Positions 41,604-51,911 are shown, counted from the stretch's first letter. The stretch is DNA of 64,000 nucleotides from Bacillus sp. FJAT-42376 (GCF_003816055.1 NZ_CP033906.1:1736001-1800000), one strand, 5' to 3'. Numbers and translations: made by a program. The notes: a model not told the origin generated them from the sequence alone.

Positions 41604-43724
41604 ATGGACTATCTTGTTATAAAAGAAAATGACTTATTTCTATTATCAGAACCAAATGGAGACATAACAGGAGATCACTCTTACGGATTAGGTCTTTATT
41701 CGAAGGATACACGGTTTTTGAGCAAATTGGAGCTGACCATCAACGGAGAAAAGCCGGTTCTTCTCTCATCAGACGGATCGGATAACCGCATTTCAAAGGT
41801 GCTTCTGACAAACCCCCATATGGAAGACAACGGGGAACTGATCCTCTGGAGAGAATCTGTTCAAGTAGAGAGGGAGCGTTTTATCGCAGAAGAGGTCCTC
41901 TATGAAACCATCACCTTGAAAAACTACTTTCCTAAAGCTGTCTCCTTTTCGATCGAACTTGCCTTTGAAGCTGATTTTAAAGACATGTTTATTGTGAGAG
42001 GCTTTCAAAGCGGCCATGTAGGAGAAAGGGCCGGACAGGCAATTAATGAAAACGCATTCAGTATCCACTATGAAGGAGCCGATCAAATCAGCCGTTCGAC
42101 CGTTGTTTCCTGGGATAAAAAACCGGATGACATACAGGAGCACGGGCTGATTGCCTATCACTTCGACTTGGAGCACGGGCAGGAAGATTCATTTACGGTC
42201 AAGATTCAGCCATTAGCCGGAAATGGAACAAAGGATATTCTTTCCCGTGAAGAAGCGCTGGAGAAATTAACCTTGTCCTATGAAGAATGGCAGCAGTCCA
42301 GTACGACGGTAAAAACAGATCTTGTTCCCCTGCAGAATCTGCTGGACCGGGGGATGGCGGATCTTCGGGTACTTATGACAGACATAGGACACGGAATCTT
42401 CCCGGTTGCCGGTCTGCCGTGGTTCGGAGTTCCATTCGGCCGTGATAGTTTAATAGCCGCCCTGCAAATGCTGGCGTTCAATCCAGAAGTGGCAAAGGGA
42501 ACGCTCAAAACGATGGCGAGTACGCAAGGGACAAAGGTGGATCCGTGGAGAGATGAACAGCCTGGGAAGATTATGCATGAAATGCGCTTCGGTGAGCTTG
42601 CCAATACGAATCAAATTCCATTCACACCTTATTACGGAACGATTGATGCAACCCCATTGTATTTGATTCTTCTTACAGAGTATGTGAAATGGACAGGGGA
42701 CCTGAAGCTTGCAGAAGAGCTGATGGATAGCGTTGAGCAGGCGCTGCTTTGGATTGATGAGTATGGAGACCGGGACGGGGACCTCTTCGTCGAATACCAT
42801 CAGGAATCAAGCAAGGGAATCGCCAATCAGGGCTGGAAGGATTCCGGGGATTCAATCGTGCACCGGAACGGGGACTATGCAAAAACTCCGATCGCCCTCG
42901 CTGAAGTACAAGGATATGTGTACCAGGCAAAAATGGGCATTGCGGACATCCTCGATGCTCTTGATCAAAAAGAGAAATCAGCAAGACTGAAAGAGCAGGC
43001 AGAGGCCCTTAAGCAGAAGTTTGAAAAAGAGTTCTGGATGGAAGACAAACAGTTCTATGCCATCGCGCTGGACCAGAACAAGAAACAGGTCGGTACGATT
43101 ACGTCCAACCCTGGCCACGTCCTGTTTTCAGGGATAATTGACAGCTCCAGAGCGGATAAAGTTGCGGATATGCTGACATCCGATAAAATGTTCTCCGGAT
43201 TTGGAATCAGGACGATGGGCGAAGGCGAAGCCGGTTACAATCCGATGAGCTACCACGACGGAAGCGTCTGGCCGCACGATAACAGCATGACGCTGATTGG
43301 CATGAGCAAGCTGAAGCAGCAAAAGCAGGCGAAAAAAGTGATGTCAGGCCTGATCAAAGCAGCCGATCATTTTGAATACGAACGCCTTCCGGAATTATTC
43401 TGCGGTTATTCATCAGCGGTCGGCAAGGCGGTTAAATATCCGGTTGCCTGTTCGCCGCAGGCATGGGCAGCAGGTACTCCGCTCATTTTTATCCAATCGA
43501 TTCTTGGGTTATTCCCGGACAGCCTGAATAAAAGAATCAGCTTGTCTCCTGATCTCCTGGAAGAGATGAATGAGCTTCAGGTAAGCGGGATTTCGATCGG
43601 GAACGGAATTCTTTCTGTGCGGCTATACCGTTCAGAAAAAGGGACGGAATTTGAGATTACTGAGAATACAACGGGGTTTGAGATTATTACCGCGGGAGCA
43701 GGCTCTCCGGTCCAAAACAATTAA
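41604..43724 (+). CDS. Glycogen-debranching-like glycoside hydrolase
   Basis: A 706-residue cytoplasmic protein. An N-terminal beta-rich domain (residues 1-200, 'YGLGLYSKDTRFLSKLELTI', GDE_N_bis type) precedes an (alpha/alpha)6 barrel: 'GLPWFGVPFGRDSLIAALQM', 'QGWKDSGDSIVHRNG' and 'YHDGSVWPHDNSM' hold the acidic residues typical of amylo-alpha-1,6-glucosidase-like/GH63-like enzymes. AGGAGG precedes ATG 41604. Next to an ABC sugar importer, it should hydrolyse the imported alpha-glycoside; the substrate is unknown. Confidence 0.82.
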   Translation: MDYLVIKENDLFLLSEPNGDITGDHSYGLGLYSKDTRFLSKLELTINGEKPVLLSSDGSDNRISKVLLTNPHMEDNGELILWRESVQVERERFIAEEVLYETITLKNYFPKAVSFSIELAFEADFKDMFIVRGFQSGHVGERAGQAINENAFSIHYEGADQISRSTVVSWDKKPDDIQEHGLIAYHFDLEHGQEDSFTVKIQPLAGNGTKDILSREEALEKLTLSYEEWQQSSTTVKTDLVPLQNLLDRGMADLRVLMTDIGHGIFPVAGLPWFGVPFGRDSLIAALQMLAFNPEVAKGTLKTMASTQGTKVDPWRDEQPGKIMHEMRFGELANTNQIPFTPYYGTIDATPLYLILLTEYVKWTGDLKLAEELMDSVEQALLWIDEYGDRDGDLFVEYHQESSKGIANQGWKDSGDSIVHRNGDYAKTPIALAEVQGYVYQAKMGIADILDALDQKEKSARLKEQAEALKQKFEKEFWMEDKQFYAIALDQNKKQVGTITSNPGHVLFSGIIDSSRADKVADMLTSDKMFSGFGIRTMGEGEAGYNPMSYHDGSVWPHDNSMTLIGMSKLKQQKQAKKVMSGLIKAADHFEYERLPELFCGYSSAVGKAVKYPVACSPQAWAAGTPLIFIQSILGLFPDSLNKRISLSPDLLEEMNELQVSGISIGNGILSVRLYRSEKGTEFEITENTTGFEIITAGAGSPVQNN

Positions 43725-43739
43725 AAAGGGGTAGTGACG

Positions 43740-44987
43740 ATGAAAACAAAAAAATGGCTCGCTGGATTAAGTATGACGGCATTGCTTTTAGGAACAGCTC
43801 TTACCGGCTGCAGCGGAGGAAAGGAAAAAACTGCATCCAACGGGGAAAAGGTAGAAATTACGCTTGCTGGCTGGGGTACTCCTGAAGAAACAAAGCTATT
43901 GGATGAGATATTAAAAGATTTCGAATCGACTCATCCAAATATTAAAGTAAAAAGAGAGAACATTTCTGATCAATACATGGATGTGATGAAAACCCGTTTA
44001 ATTGGCGGAAAAGGCCCGGATGTTTTCTATCTGGATGCATTTGAAGCGCCGGGTCTCATTTCTACAGGGACGATTCAGCCTCTCGATGAATACATCAAGG
44101 AAGATTTTGATCTGAAAGATTTTGAAAAACCGCTTATTCAAGCATTCCAGAAAGACGGAAAAACCTATGGTTTGCCGAAAGGCTACTCCACTCTGGCGAT
44201 GTTTTACAACAAAAAAATGCTGAAGGATGCCGGAGTTGAAGTGCCAAAAACGTGGGAAGAATTCCAGGCTGCCTCTAAAAAGCTTTCAAACGGAAAAGGG
44301 GTATATGGTTTCGGGGCTTCTCCTGAGCTTGCGCGTCTGTATCACATCGCCCAATCGAAAGGCGGTAAAGTGGCAACAGACAATAAAGCAACCTTTGCAG
44401 ATCAAAAGGTAATTGAAGGCCTGCAGCCAATCGTTGATATGCACAACGTGGAAAAATCTGCGGCAGAACCGAAAGAAACGGGAGCAACCTGGACTGGAGA
44501 AATGTTCGGTCAAGGGAAAGCCGCTTTCGTATTTGAAGGAAACTGGGCTATTCCTTATCTGGAGGCAACCTTCCCGGATGTGGATTACGGAACAGCCGAA
44601 TTGCCGACGATTGACGGCAAAAAAGGAACCATGGCTTACACCGTTTCTTATGTTATGAATGCAGCCTCTGAGAAAAAAGAAGCTTCTTGGGAATTGATCT
44701 CCTACCTGACAGGAAAAGAAGGCATGGAAAAATGGGCGTCTAAAGGCTTCGAACTTCCAAGCCGCAAATCTGTGGCAGAAAAAAGCGGACTTGCTGAGGA
44801 TGAACTTCGCGGACCGATTGTAGCAGGTGCCCCATATGCGACGGTGTGGGCAGATGATACAAACCTGCCGATTATCTTTAACAACTTTAACAATCAGTTT
44901 ATCAGCTCCTTCCTTGGAGATCAGACACTTGATAAAGCATTAAAAGCAGCGGAAACTCAGGCAAATAAAGAGATTGACAATCAATAA
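43740..44987 (+). CDS. ABC sugar-binding lipoprotein
   Basis: 415 residues from ATG 43740 (AAGGGG upstream). A lipoprotein signal with lipobox 'LTGC' (Cys24) anchors it to the membrane. The body is a family 1 solute-binding protein ('VEITLAGWGTPEETKLLDEI', 'GGKGPDVFYLDAFEAPGL'). It delivers a sugar to the two permeases downstream. The ~290-base gap before the permeases contains a dispersed repeat. Confidence 0.9.
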   Translation: MKTKKWLAGLSMTALLLGTALTGCSGGKEKTASNGEKVEITLAGWGTPEETKLLDEILKDFESTHPNIKVKRENISDQYMDVMKTRLIGGKGPDVFYLDAFEAPGLISTGTIQPLDEYIKEDFDLKDFEKPLIQAFQKDGKTYGLPKGYSTLAMFYNKKMLKDAGVEVPKTWEEFQAASKKLSNGKGVYGFGASPELARLYHIAQSKGGKVATDNKATFADQKVIEGLQPIVDMHNVEKSAAEPKETGATWTGEMFGQGKAAFVFEGNWAIPYLEATFPDVDYGTAELPTIDGKKGTMAYTVSYVMNAASEKKEASWELISYLTGKEGMEKWASKGFELPSRKSVAEKSGLAEDELRGPIVAGAPYATVWADDTNLPIIFNNFNNQFISSFLGDQTLDKALKAAETQANKEIDNQ

Positions 44988-45029
44988 GAGGCAATAGAAG
45001 GAAAGAGGAGACATCCTCTTTTCTTTGTT

Positions 45030-45235
45030 CCTGCTTTTATAGGAAGAGCTCTGCTAAACTTGGCTGTTGATTGCAGCTAGCAGGCGATCGCTTATCCTTG
45101 GGCGGGCGGTGAGCCTCCTCCTGGCTTCGCCACTGCGGGGCCTCACCTGTCCCGCTGCTATGGCCTTCCGCTCCAATCAACAGGTGTGAAAAATCAACAA
45201 CATTCATTAACATAGCCATAGGAAGAGCTCTGAAT
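45030..45235. repeat. Dispersed repeat inserted inside the sugar ABC operon
   Basis: Left end 'AACTTGGCTGTTGATT' (45057) and right end 'AAAAATCAACAACATTC' (about 45189) match the copy at 34010-34150. The GC-rich core has 'CGGGCGGTGAGCCTCC' and 'CCTCACCTGTCCCGCTGC'. 'ATAGGAAGAGCTCTG' occurs on both sides (45039 and 45217), like a duplicated flank. It separates the binding-protein gene from its permeases. Confidence 0.7.
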
Positions 45236-45273
45236 CAACATTAGCGGAGCGATGGAAAAGGAGTGATTTACAC

Positions 45274-46176
45274 ATGAGCAAAAGGAACTTTTCAAAAGCG
45301 AAAGCAAGGGAAGCAGGCCAGGGGTATTTATTTATGAGTCCGACGCTGCTCGTGCTGCTTTTGTTTATTCTCGGACCGATTCTATATGCAATCTACCTAG
45401 CTTTTCATAAGGTGCAGCTCCTTGGAATAGCAGATTTCCAATTTGTCGGATTCGATAATTTCACAAAAATCCTGAATGATGAAAGAGCTAAAATTGCCCT
45501 TTGGAATACAGCCAAATATGTCATCATCGTGGTTCCTGTTCAGACCATCCTGGCACTTGTCCTGGCCGCGACGCTGAATGCGGGAATCAAGGGCCAGAAA
45601 TTCTTCCGTATTATTTACTTTCTTCCAACCCTGACTTCATCGGCTGTTTTAACGCTGATTTTCATGTGGATGTATAACCAAAATGGTCTTTTCAATAAGT
45701 TTTTATCCATTTTCGGTTTGCCGGCTTACAATTGGATCGGGGACCCATCGATCGCCCTGAATGCGATCATGCTGATGAATATCTGGTCTACAGCGCCATT
45801 TTATATGGTTATCTACCTTGCCGCTCTTCAGGATATTCCTGAATCACTGTATGAAGCAGCAGAGCTGGATGGAGCGAATGTATTCCAGAAGTTCTTGTTC
45901 GTTACGGTTCCGAATCTCCGTCCGGTCACATCCTTTGTTGTAATCATGGGGTTAATTGGAACATTCCAGCTTTTTGACCAATCCTACATTTTCTCAGGAG
46001 GATCGGGAGGGCCGAACAACTCAACCCTGACAGTCGTTCTGCTTATTTACCAATATGCATTTAAAAGTCTGGGAACGATGGGATACGCCGCTGCCATCGC
46101 ATTCGCACTGGCCCTTGTCATCCTCATTGCCACACTGATCCAGCGAAAGTTTTCAAAAGAAGAATCCTTATATTAA
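45274..46176 (+). CDS. ABC sugar permease, MalF type
   Basis: 300 residues, about six helices ('LLVLLLFILGPILYAIYLAF'). The EAA loop 'YEAAELDGANVFQKFLFVTV' contacts the ATPase. AAAAGGAGTG precedes ATG 45274. No ATPase gene is in the locus, so a shared MsmX-type ATPase elsewhere is likely. Confidence 0.9.
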   Translation: MSKRNFSKAKAREAGQGYLFMSPTLLVLLLFILGPILYAIYLAFHKVQLLGIADFQFVGFDNFTKILNDERAKIALWNTAKYVIIVVPVQTILALVLAATLNAGIKGQKFFRIIYFLPTLTSSAVLTLIFMWMYNQNGLFNKFLSIFGLPAYNWIGDPSIALNAIMLMNIWSTAPFYMVIYLAALQDIPESLYEAAELDGANVFQKFLFVTVPNLRPVTSFVVIMGLIGTFQLFDQSYIFSGGSGGPNNSTLTVVLLIYQYAFKSLGTMGYAAAIAFALALVILIATLIQRKFSKEESLY

Positions 46177-46191
46177 GGGGAGGGACAGACA

Positions 46192-47016
46192 ATGAAAAAA
46201 TTCAGCCCGGGAAAAATCTTTCTCTATATCATTCTTGTTCTATATGCAATTGTCACCCTGATTCCATTTCTGTGGGCACTCGGCTCTTCGTTTAAAACAC
46301 TGGGTGAAATCGTAAGCGGGTCCATTAATTTTTTCCCGAAAGAATTTACATTTGATAACTATAAGCAAATTTTCCTTGAGCAGAAGCTTTTCCCAAGATG
46401 GCTGTTCAACAGTTTATTTATAGCAGTCGCCGGCACGCTCCTGAACCTTCTGTTTAACAGTATGGCAGGCTACGCTTTGGCAAGGCTGAGCTTTCCCGGC
46501 AAGAAACCTCTGTTTATTATGATTTTGGCGATCCTTATGATTCCTGCCCAGGTTACCATGATCCCGAATTACCTGATTTTAAAAGAATTCGGATGGCTGA
46601 ATACCTATCAGGGAATGATTGTGCCGGCCATGATCAATGTCACCTTTATTTTCATGATGCGCCAGTTCTTCATTAACTTCCCGAGAGAGCTCGAGGAAGC
46701 GGCGGAAATCGACGGATTAAATCGATTTGGCGTATTTTTCCGAATCGTTCTTCCATTGGCAAAACCTGCACTCGCTGCCCAGGCAATTTTTGTGTTCATG
46801 GGCTTCTGGAACGATTTTATGAGACCGCTCATTATTATGTCCGACCCCAATATGTTTACCCTGCCGCTCGGTTTGAACACGTTTAAAGGCCAGTATATTT
46901 CATATTGGAACTACATCATGGCAGCATCTATGGTCTTCACCCTGCCAGTGCTGCTTCTGTACGGATTTTTCAACCGGTACTTTATTAAAGGAATTTCGTT
47001 TACGGGTGGAAAGTAA
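46192..47016 (+). CDS. ABC sugar permease, MalG type
   Basis: 274 residues, six helices; EAA loop 'LEEAAEIDGLNRFGVFFRIV'. GGGGAGGG precedes ATG 46192, 15 bases after the first permease. It completes the importer membrane pair. Confidence 0.9.
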   Translation: MKKFSPGKIFLYIILVLYAIVTLIPFLWALGSSFKTLGEIVSGSINFFPKEFTFDNYKQIFLEQKLFPRWLFNSLFIAVAGTLLNLLFNSMAGYALARLSFPGKKPLFIMILAILMIPAQVTMIPNYLILKEFGWLNTYQGMIVPAMINVTFIFMMRQFFINFPRELEEAAEIDGLNRFGVFFRIVLPLAKPALAAQAIFVFMGFWNDFMRPLIIMSDPNMFTLPLGLNTFKGQYISYWNYIMAASMVFTLPVLLLYGFFNRYFIKGISFTGGK

Positions 47017-47141
47017 GGGGACAGCACTGAACCCGGTGTTCTAGTCACGAAACCTCCGTCCCCCTTTAAGAGCGGCAAGCCGTTACGTGTTTTCAGCTCC
47101 TTCCCCCTCTGCGGTGAAGGAGCAGGGTTCAGAGCAAATGA

Positions 47142-47186
47142 AATGAAGCCGGTCAAAGGGAGCATCTCTTTGGCCGGCTTCATTTT
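47142..47186. terminator. Bidirectional terminator after the sugar operon
   Basis: AATGAAGCCGG (47142-47152) pairs with CCGGCTTCATT (47174-47184), with further TCAAAG/CTTTG pairing inside. It also ends the opposing CBO0543 gene. The preceding 'AAACCTCCGTCCCCC' (47046) is shared with 16475. Confidence 0.8.
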
Positions 47187-47189
47187 GTT

Positions 47190-47657
47190 CTATTCTTTCA
47201 AGCTTTCTATTTTCTTAACGCCTGCAAGAAGGGCGCGGATGGTAAGCAGTGTGAAGCTTGTACAGCTGAACGTGTAAAAGATGTTCCATTTCTTCCATGT
47301 GAACAGCTTCGTTTTCTTCTCCATATACCATTGAATGATACTCATTGGCACACTCCACGTCAGGCTCTTTAACAAAATCCCGCCAATTCCGTCTTTATAG
47401 GATTGCCGAACCCATATGACGCTGAGAAGCGGAAAGAATAACAAATCAAATAGGATGTTCGTTTGAAAGATTTTTGGAAAAGGCCGGACGGGATACTCAA
47501 TTCTTTTACGGCGAATATAAAACAGATCCAGAACCGTAGAAAGGGTTCCTTTTGCAAAAAAGACAATCAGCAGTTCTTTAAAATATCTGCTTTTAAAAAC
47601 AAAAGGAATCACTGCGGTACACGCAGCAAATAGTCCTTTTAGAAGAATTTTTTCCAT
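47190..47657 (-). CDS. CBO0543-family membrane protein
   Basis: 155 residues from ATG 47657 (AAAGGATG upstream, too close to the ATG at 47666). Four hydrophobic helices with 'LLIVFFAKGTLSTVLDLFYI' and 'LTWSVPMSIIQWYMEKKTKL' match the CBO0543 family of Firmicutes, of unknown function. Often found in spore formers. Confidence 0.75.
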   Translation of the reverse strand: MEKILLKGLFAACTAVIPFVFKSRYFKELLIVFFAKGTLSTVLDLFYIRRKRIEYPVRPFPKIFQTNILFDLLFFPLLSVIWVRQSYKDGIGGILLKSLTWSVPMSIIQWYMEKKTKLFTWKKWNIFYTFSCTSFTLLTIRALLAGVKKIESLKE

Positions 47658-47754
47658 TCCTAACATCCTTTGCGGTCATATGTAATGGGGACTCCATAAA
47701 ATCTTAAATTGACTCTCTCTGCCATAGTGTTTGTATTGTACGGGAACTTATTCA

Positions 47755-47782
47755 TTGAGCAGAATAAAAGCAGGTATATAAT
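47755..47782 (+). promoter_or_regulatory. SigA-like promoter of ggt
   Basis: TTGAGC (47755-47760) and TATAAT (47777-47782) are 16 bases apart, about 95 bases before the ggt start. Confidence 0.6.
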
Positions 47783-47874
47783 CACAAAATTCAGAAAATA
47801 AAGCCTTTTTATTTGAAATAATTCTGTGTACTACATAAGGTTAAAAAGTAAATACAGACTGAGGGAGGAAAAAG

Positions 47875-49626
47875 ATGAAGAATTTATTTAAAAAGAGTGT
47901 TTCCTTTTTCATTTGTTTCGCTTTTGTATTTGGTACTGCCTCACCACTTAGTGCCGATGCGGCCTTTGCATCGAACCACCAGCAATCGTCACAAGTCGCT
48001 GTAGGTGCTAAAGGCATGGTATCCACTGCTACTCCTCAAGCGTCTAAAATTGGTGCTGACGTTTTAAAAAGAGGAGGAAATGCCATTGACGCTGCTGTTG
48101 CCATTCAATTTGCCCTCAATACAACCGAACCGATGATGTCCGGAATCGGAGGAGGCGGATTCATGATGGTGTACGATGCGAAGACGAGGAAGACTTCTAT
48201 TGTGGACAGCCGGGAACGTGCTCCAGCAGGGGCAAAGCCGGATATGTTCCTGGACAAGAACGGCAGCCCCATTCCATTTGCTGAAAGGCATACACACGGG
48301 AATGCGGTGGGAGTGCCGGGGACACTGAAAGGGTTAGAAGCAGCTTTGGACCGGTGGGGAACAAAATCAATGAAGAAGCTTATCTCTCCTTCTGTAAAGC
48401 TTGCTGAGAAAGGCTTTCCAATCGATTCTGTGTTAGCGAAAGCCATCAGCGATAATAAGGAAAAGCTTCAGAAAACGGCAGCTGGACGTGTATTTGTACC
48501 AAACGGCAGGCCGCTTAAAGAAGGTGAAATGCTTAAGCAGAAGGATTTGGCAAAAACATTTAAACTGATTCAGAAAAATGGATCAGCTGCTCTTTATAAA
48601 GGGAAAATAGCAAATGCCTTGTCGGATGAGGTTCAAAAGCGCGGAGGATCACTGGATGAAAAAGATTTAAAAAAATACAGCATCACGTGGGACAAGCCAA
48701 TATGGGGTGAATACCAGGGCTATCAGATTGCCAGTATGCCGCCTCCAAGCTCAGGCGGGATTTTTCTCCTGCAAATGCTAGAAACGCTGGATGGATATAA
48801 TCTGTCTCAATACCCTCAAAAATCTTGGCAAAAGTATCACCTGCTGGCAGAAGCGATGCATTTATCGTATGCAGACAGAGCCGTTTATGCAGGGGATCCT
48901 GAATTTGTGAAAGTCCCTGCCAAAGGCTTGCTTGATCCTCAATACATCTCAGAAAGGCAAAAGCTGATTTCTTTAGACAAAGTGAATGCCGCTCCAAAGG
49001 CGGGAGATCCCTGGAAATATGAAAAGGGACAGGCGAATTATGATGAACAGCCTAAGCAGGATAAAAAAGCTGTCGGACAGACCACCCACTTTACCGTAGC
49101 GGACCGGTGGGGCAATGTAGTTTCCTATACGACAACGATTGAACAGGTTTTCGGCTCAGGGATTATGGTGCCCGGGTATGGATTCATGCTGAATAATGAG
49201 CTGACGGATTTTGATGCAGTTCCGGGCGGTGCCAATGAAGTTCAGCCAAATAAGCGTCCACTGAGCAGCATGAGCCCGACCATCGTATTCAAGGATGGAG
49301 AGCCTGCGCTGTCTGTAGGTTCTCCTGGAGGTCCAACCATCATCACCTCTGTCCTTCAAACCATTATAAATAAACTGGAATATGGGATGGAGCTAAAGGC
49401 GGCAGTGGAGGAGCCGAGAATTTACACGAACAGTGTAACCTCCTACAGTCAGGAGAATGGAGTCCCTAAAGAGATCCTTGAAAAATTGAACGGCATGGGC
49501 CATAAATTCATTAAGCCTTCAGAAGAGATAGGAAATGTACAAAGCATAGAAATTAATGGACCTGAAGGAAGGTATAAAGGAGTGGCCGATTCGAGCAGGA
49601 ATGGGGCTGCGATTGGAGTAAATTGA
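47875..49626 (+). CDS. ggt: Gamma-glutamyltranspeptidase
   Basis: A 583-residue secreted N-terminal-nucleophile hydrolase with a Sec signal peptide (residues 1-30). Autocleavage before T403 of 'GQTTHFTVAD' gives large and small subunits. 'VDSRERAPAGA' (arginine binding the gamma-glutamyl carboxylate), 'NNELTDFD' and 'RPLSSMSPTIV' are conserved. It transfers or hydrolyses gamma-glutamyl groups of glutathione and, in bacilli, poly-gamma-glutamate. GAGGGAGG precedes ATG 47875. Confidence 0.93.
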   Translation: MKNLFKKSVSFFICFAFVFGTASPLSADAAFASNHQQSSQVAVGAKGMVSTATPQASKIGADVLKRGGNAIDAAVAIQFALNTTEPMMSGIGGGGFMMVYDAKTRKTSIVDSRERAPAGAKPDMFLDKNGSPIPFAERHTHGNAVGVPGTLKGLEAALDRWGTKSMKKLISPSVKLAEKGFPIDSVLAKAISDNKEKLQKTAAGRVFVPNGRPLKEGEMLKQKDLAKTFKLIQKNGSAALYKGKIANALSDEVQKRGGSLDEKDLKKYSITWDKPIWGEYQGYQIASMPPPSSGGIFLLQMLETLDGYNLSQYPQKSWQKYHLLAEAMHLSYADRAVYAGDPEFVKVPAKGLLDPQYISERQKLISLDKVNAAPKAGDPWKYEKGQANYDEQPKQDKKAVGQTTHFTVADRWGNVVSYTTTIEQVFGSGIMVPGYGFMLNNELTDFDAVPGGANEVQPNKRPLSSMSPTIVFKDGEPALSVGSPGGPTIITSVLQTIINKLEYGMELKAAVEEPRIYTNSVTSYSQENGVPKEILEKLNGMGHKFIKPSEEIGNVQSIEINGPEGRYKGVADSSRNGAAIGVN

Positions 49627-49710
49627 CGGAGGCAGTTCTGTCAAAATCGCAATCTCAAAGCTGCCCTGGTTGATTGAAGGCGGATGGAGTTTACTAAAAC
49701 CAGAATAATA

Positions 49711-49830
49711 GGCTAGTTACGGGGCGAGTTCGTAAATTACGGGCAGATTTGTGTCGACTACGGGCAATTGTTTGTCGATTACGGGCAATTGTTTGTCGAT
49801 TACGGGCAAACATATGCCGATTACAGCCAA
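49711..49830. repeat. 21-bp phased tandem array
   Basis: GGGCA-type words start at 49721, 49741, 49762, 49783 and 49804, and AGCCA at 49825, a 21-base step. The best units read TTACGGGCAATTGTTTGTCG. The array lies between ggt and the hydrolase gene. It is too short and spacer-less for CRISPR. Confidence 0.85.
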
Positions 49831-49935
49831 CTCGACCAAATGCGACATTATCTTCCTGTCGCTGCAGCAGAAGTCTCGTGTCTTCTGCTACAATCAGCCT
49901 AATCCAAACTTTTAAGTGTACCTAGATAAAACCCA

Positions 49936-49974
49936 AAAACCCTCGTGATGCTTAAAATGAAGCACGAGGGTTTT
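49936..49974 (+). terminator. Terminator in the ggt-hydrolase gap
   Basis: AAAACCCTCGTG (49936-49947) pairs with CACGAGGGTTTT (49963-49974). It is about 300 bases after ggt and may end that transcript beyond the array. Confidence 0.8.
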
Positions 49975-50153
49975 AATTTTTACCATTCTTCTCATCAGGA
50001 ATAAGTTAAGCCTACAATAAACAATTTTACCCAATCTCTTTTCTTTAAGAGGCCACTCACAAATTTATTTTAAGTGCCAATTGCCCATGCACAAGCAAAT
50101 AAATGGATATAAAATGGAAAGAAAAATGGAAATTCTGTCAGGAGGATGCTTAG

Positions 50154-51686
50154 TTGAGAAAGAAAATGGTAGCGCTTACGTTGTTGTCCTCGTTAGTCTT
50201 TACTGCAGGTCCTGTAATAAATGCCAATGCTTTTGCTCATGCAGCGGAAGAACAAGCCATGGTAAAGGGTGCAGAGAATGTGTCGGAAATTTATTTTGAC
50301 GGAAAAAACGGCAATTGGCTGACTACGAAGAATCCAAAGCAGTATGAGCAGGCTGTATTATACGGAAATCTTGGACTGGCTCCATACAATTGGGGAAGTG
50401 CAGCAGACGGTTCCGGATGGCATCAAATGTATAAGCCTGCAGAAGTGACGGGTACTCAGGTTACGGGAATGTTTGATGACGCTAAATTTGTCATCCGTGT
50501 ACCGGACCATTGGAATGGAAAACTGGTGACGGCAGGTATTCCGGCTACACGGAATGAAACGTCCACTGATTTGCTGTTCAGTGATTATGTTCTGGAGAAA
50601 GGATACGCTTTTGCCGCCATTGATAAAGGAACTCAAGGAGAGCTTGATCCGGCTGATCCTTTTGCCAAGGTGAAAAATGCGCTGATCAATGAAGATGACA
50701 GTGTCGCCGAATGGCATGTGCGCTTCAGGCAAGTAACAAAGGCAGCTCAGACATATTTGGCAGAAAACTATCCGAACAGGCTCATCAAAGCAAGTGATAA
50801 AAAGAACCCTGCGAGTGATTTAATTAAAAAAGATCACCAAGTGCCTACATACGCTATCGGAATTTCAAATGGGGGGTATGTTGTGAGGTATGCCCTTGAA
50901 AACGACGGGCCTGAAAAAACAGGAGAGCCCCGACTTTTTGACGGAGGAGTTGATTGGGAGGGCGTATTATGGACAGCAAAGGAACCGAACCTGATCAGCT
51001 CGCTGACTGCGGTGGTCAACAATGAGGAAGAAGCTCTTTACGGGCAGGGGAAAGAACAGCAAAAAGCCATGAGGCAGATGTATAAAGCTGGTCTCCCGAA
51101 AGGATCTGAGAAGCTTTGGGCTTATCATGACCAGGTGTACTGGTTTGTCACGCTGAATATTTACCGCGACCACTTTGACCCGGATGCACCGGGAAGAATA
51201 GATTGGAGAAACTATCTGAACTTTACAGCGGATGGAAAACGGGACCGGAGCTATGATGCTATTTTCGAGGATTATACCTACAGCAGCCGTAATAGAGAGG
51301 TTAAGAGAAACATAAATAAAATCGCCAACACAGGAGATATTGAGGTGCCTTTAATCAGTTTTACAGGCTCGCTTGATTCACTGATTTTCCCTGACATCCA
51401 TGCAAAAGGGTATGAAAAGATGGTGAGATGGCAGGACAAAGAAAAATTCCACCGTCTTTATACCATTGAAGGCGGCAATCACGTGGACAGTCTCGTTTGG
51501 AATAAGCAAACGGATCCGGAGCAAAAGCTGCAGCCGTTGCTTCCATATGCGCACCAGTCCTTTGATCTGCTGATTGACTGGGTAGAAAATAAGAAAAACG
51601 CCCCTTCCAGCAGAACCATTCCGCTGCCAAAAAACCCGGTCAAGGTGATGGATATCAAAACAGGAGAGGAAACCGATCCCCGGTAA
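50154..51686 (+). CDS. Secreted alpha/beta hydrolase, tannase/oligomer-hydrolase-like
   Basis: 510 residues from TTG 50154 (CAGGAGG). Signal peptide to about residue 31 ('[12 protein letters not shown]'). The nucleophile elbow is '[12 protein letters not shown]' (G-x-S-x-G-G); '[11 protein letters not shown]' supplies the Asp and '[10 protein letters not shown]' the His. This layout resembles tannase/feruloyl-esterase and 3-hydroxybutyrate-oligomer hydrolases. The substrate is unknown. Monocistronic, ending at a terminator. Confidence 0.7.
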   Translation: MRKKMVALTLLSSLVFTAGPVINANAFAHAAEEQAMVKGAENVSEIYFDGKNGNWLTTKNPKQYEQAVLYGNLGLAPYNWGSAADGSGWHQMYKPAEVTGTQVTGMFDDAKFVIRVPDHWNGKLVTAGIPATRNETSTDLLFSDYVLEKGYAFAAIDKGTQGELDPADPFAKVKNALINEDDSVAEWHVRFRQVTKAAQTYLAENYPNRLIKASDKKNPASDLIKKDHQVPTYAIGISNGGYVVRYALENDGPEKTGEPRLFDGGVDWEGVLWTAKEPNLISSLTAVVNNEEEALYGQGKEQQKAMRQMYKAGLPKGSEKLWAYHDQVYWFVTLNIYRDHFDPDAPGRIDWRNYLNFTADGKRDRSYDAIFEDYTYSSRNREVKRNINKIANTGDIEVPLISFTGSLDSLIFPDIHAKGYEKMVRWQDKEKFHRLYTIEGGNHVDSLVWNKQTDPEQKLQPLLPYAHQSFDLLIDWVENKKNAPSSRTIPLPKNPVKVMDIKTGEETDPR

Positions 51687-51699
51687 AGAGCAGCCTATC

Positions 51700-51738
51700 A
51701 AAACAGGGAGACGCATGATCAGGCGTTTCCCTGTTTTC
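51700..51738 (+). terminator. Terminator of the hydrolase gene
   Basis: AAACAGGGAGACGC (51701-51714) pairs with GCGTTTCCCTGTTT (about 51723-51736), followed by Ts. Confidence 0.85.
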
Positions 51739-51911
51739 GTTTGACATGTCAGTCAGGCTGATGGAATTGGAAAAGCGAAGCTGAATTAGAGAATGTGTCC
51801 CGTTTATGGGTAAGGGGGAAAGGCGGTTCGTTTTTGTTATCGGGAAATCTTGTGTAGTATAGGGAATAGCAGAAAAGAAATGGTTTATTGGCTGCAGAGA
51901 GAAGGGAACAC

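Noticed and set aside
49711..49830. Possible CRISPR array
   Set aside because: The repeats are directly adjacent with a 21-base period and no unique spacers; no cas genes are present.
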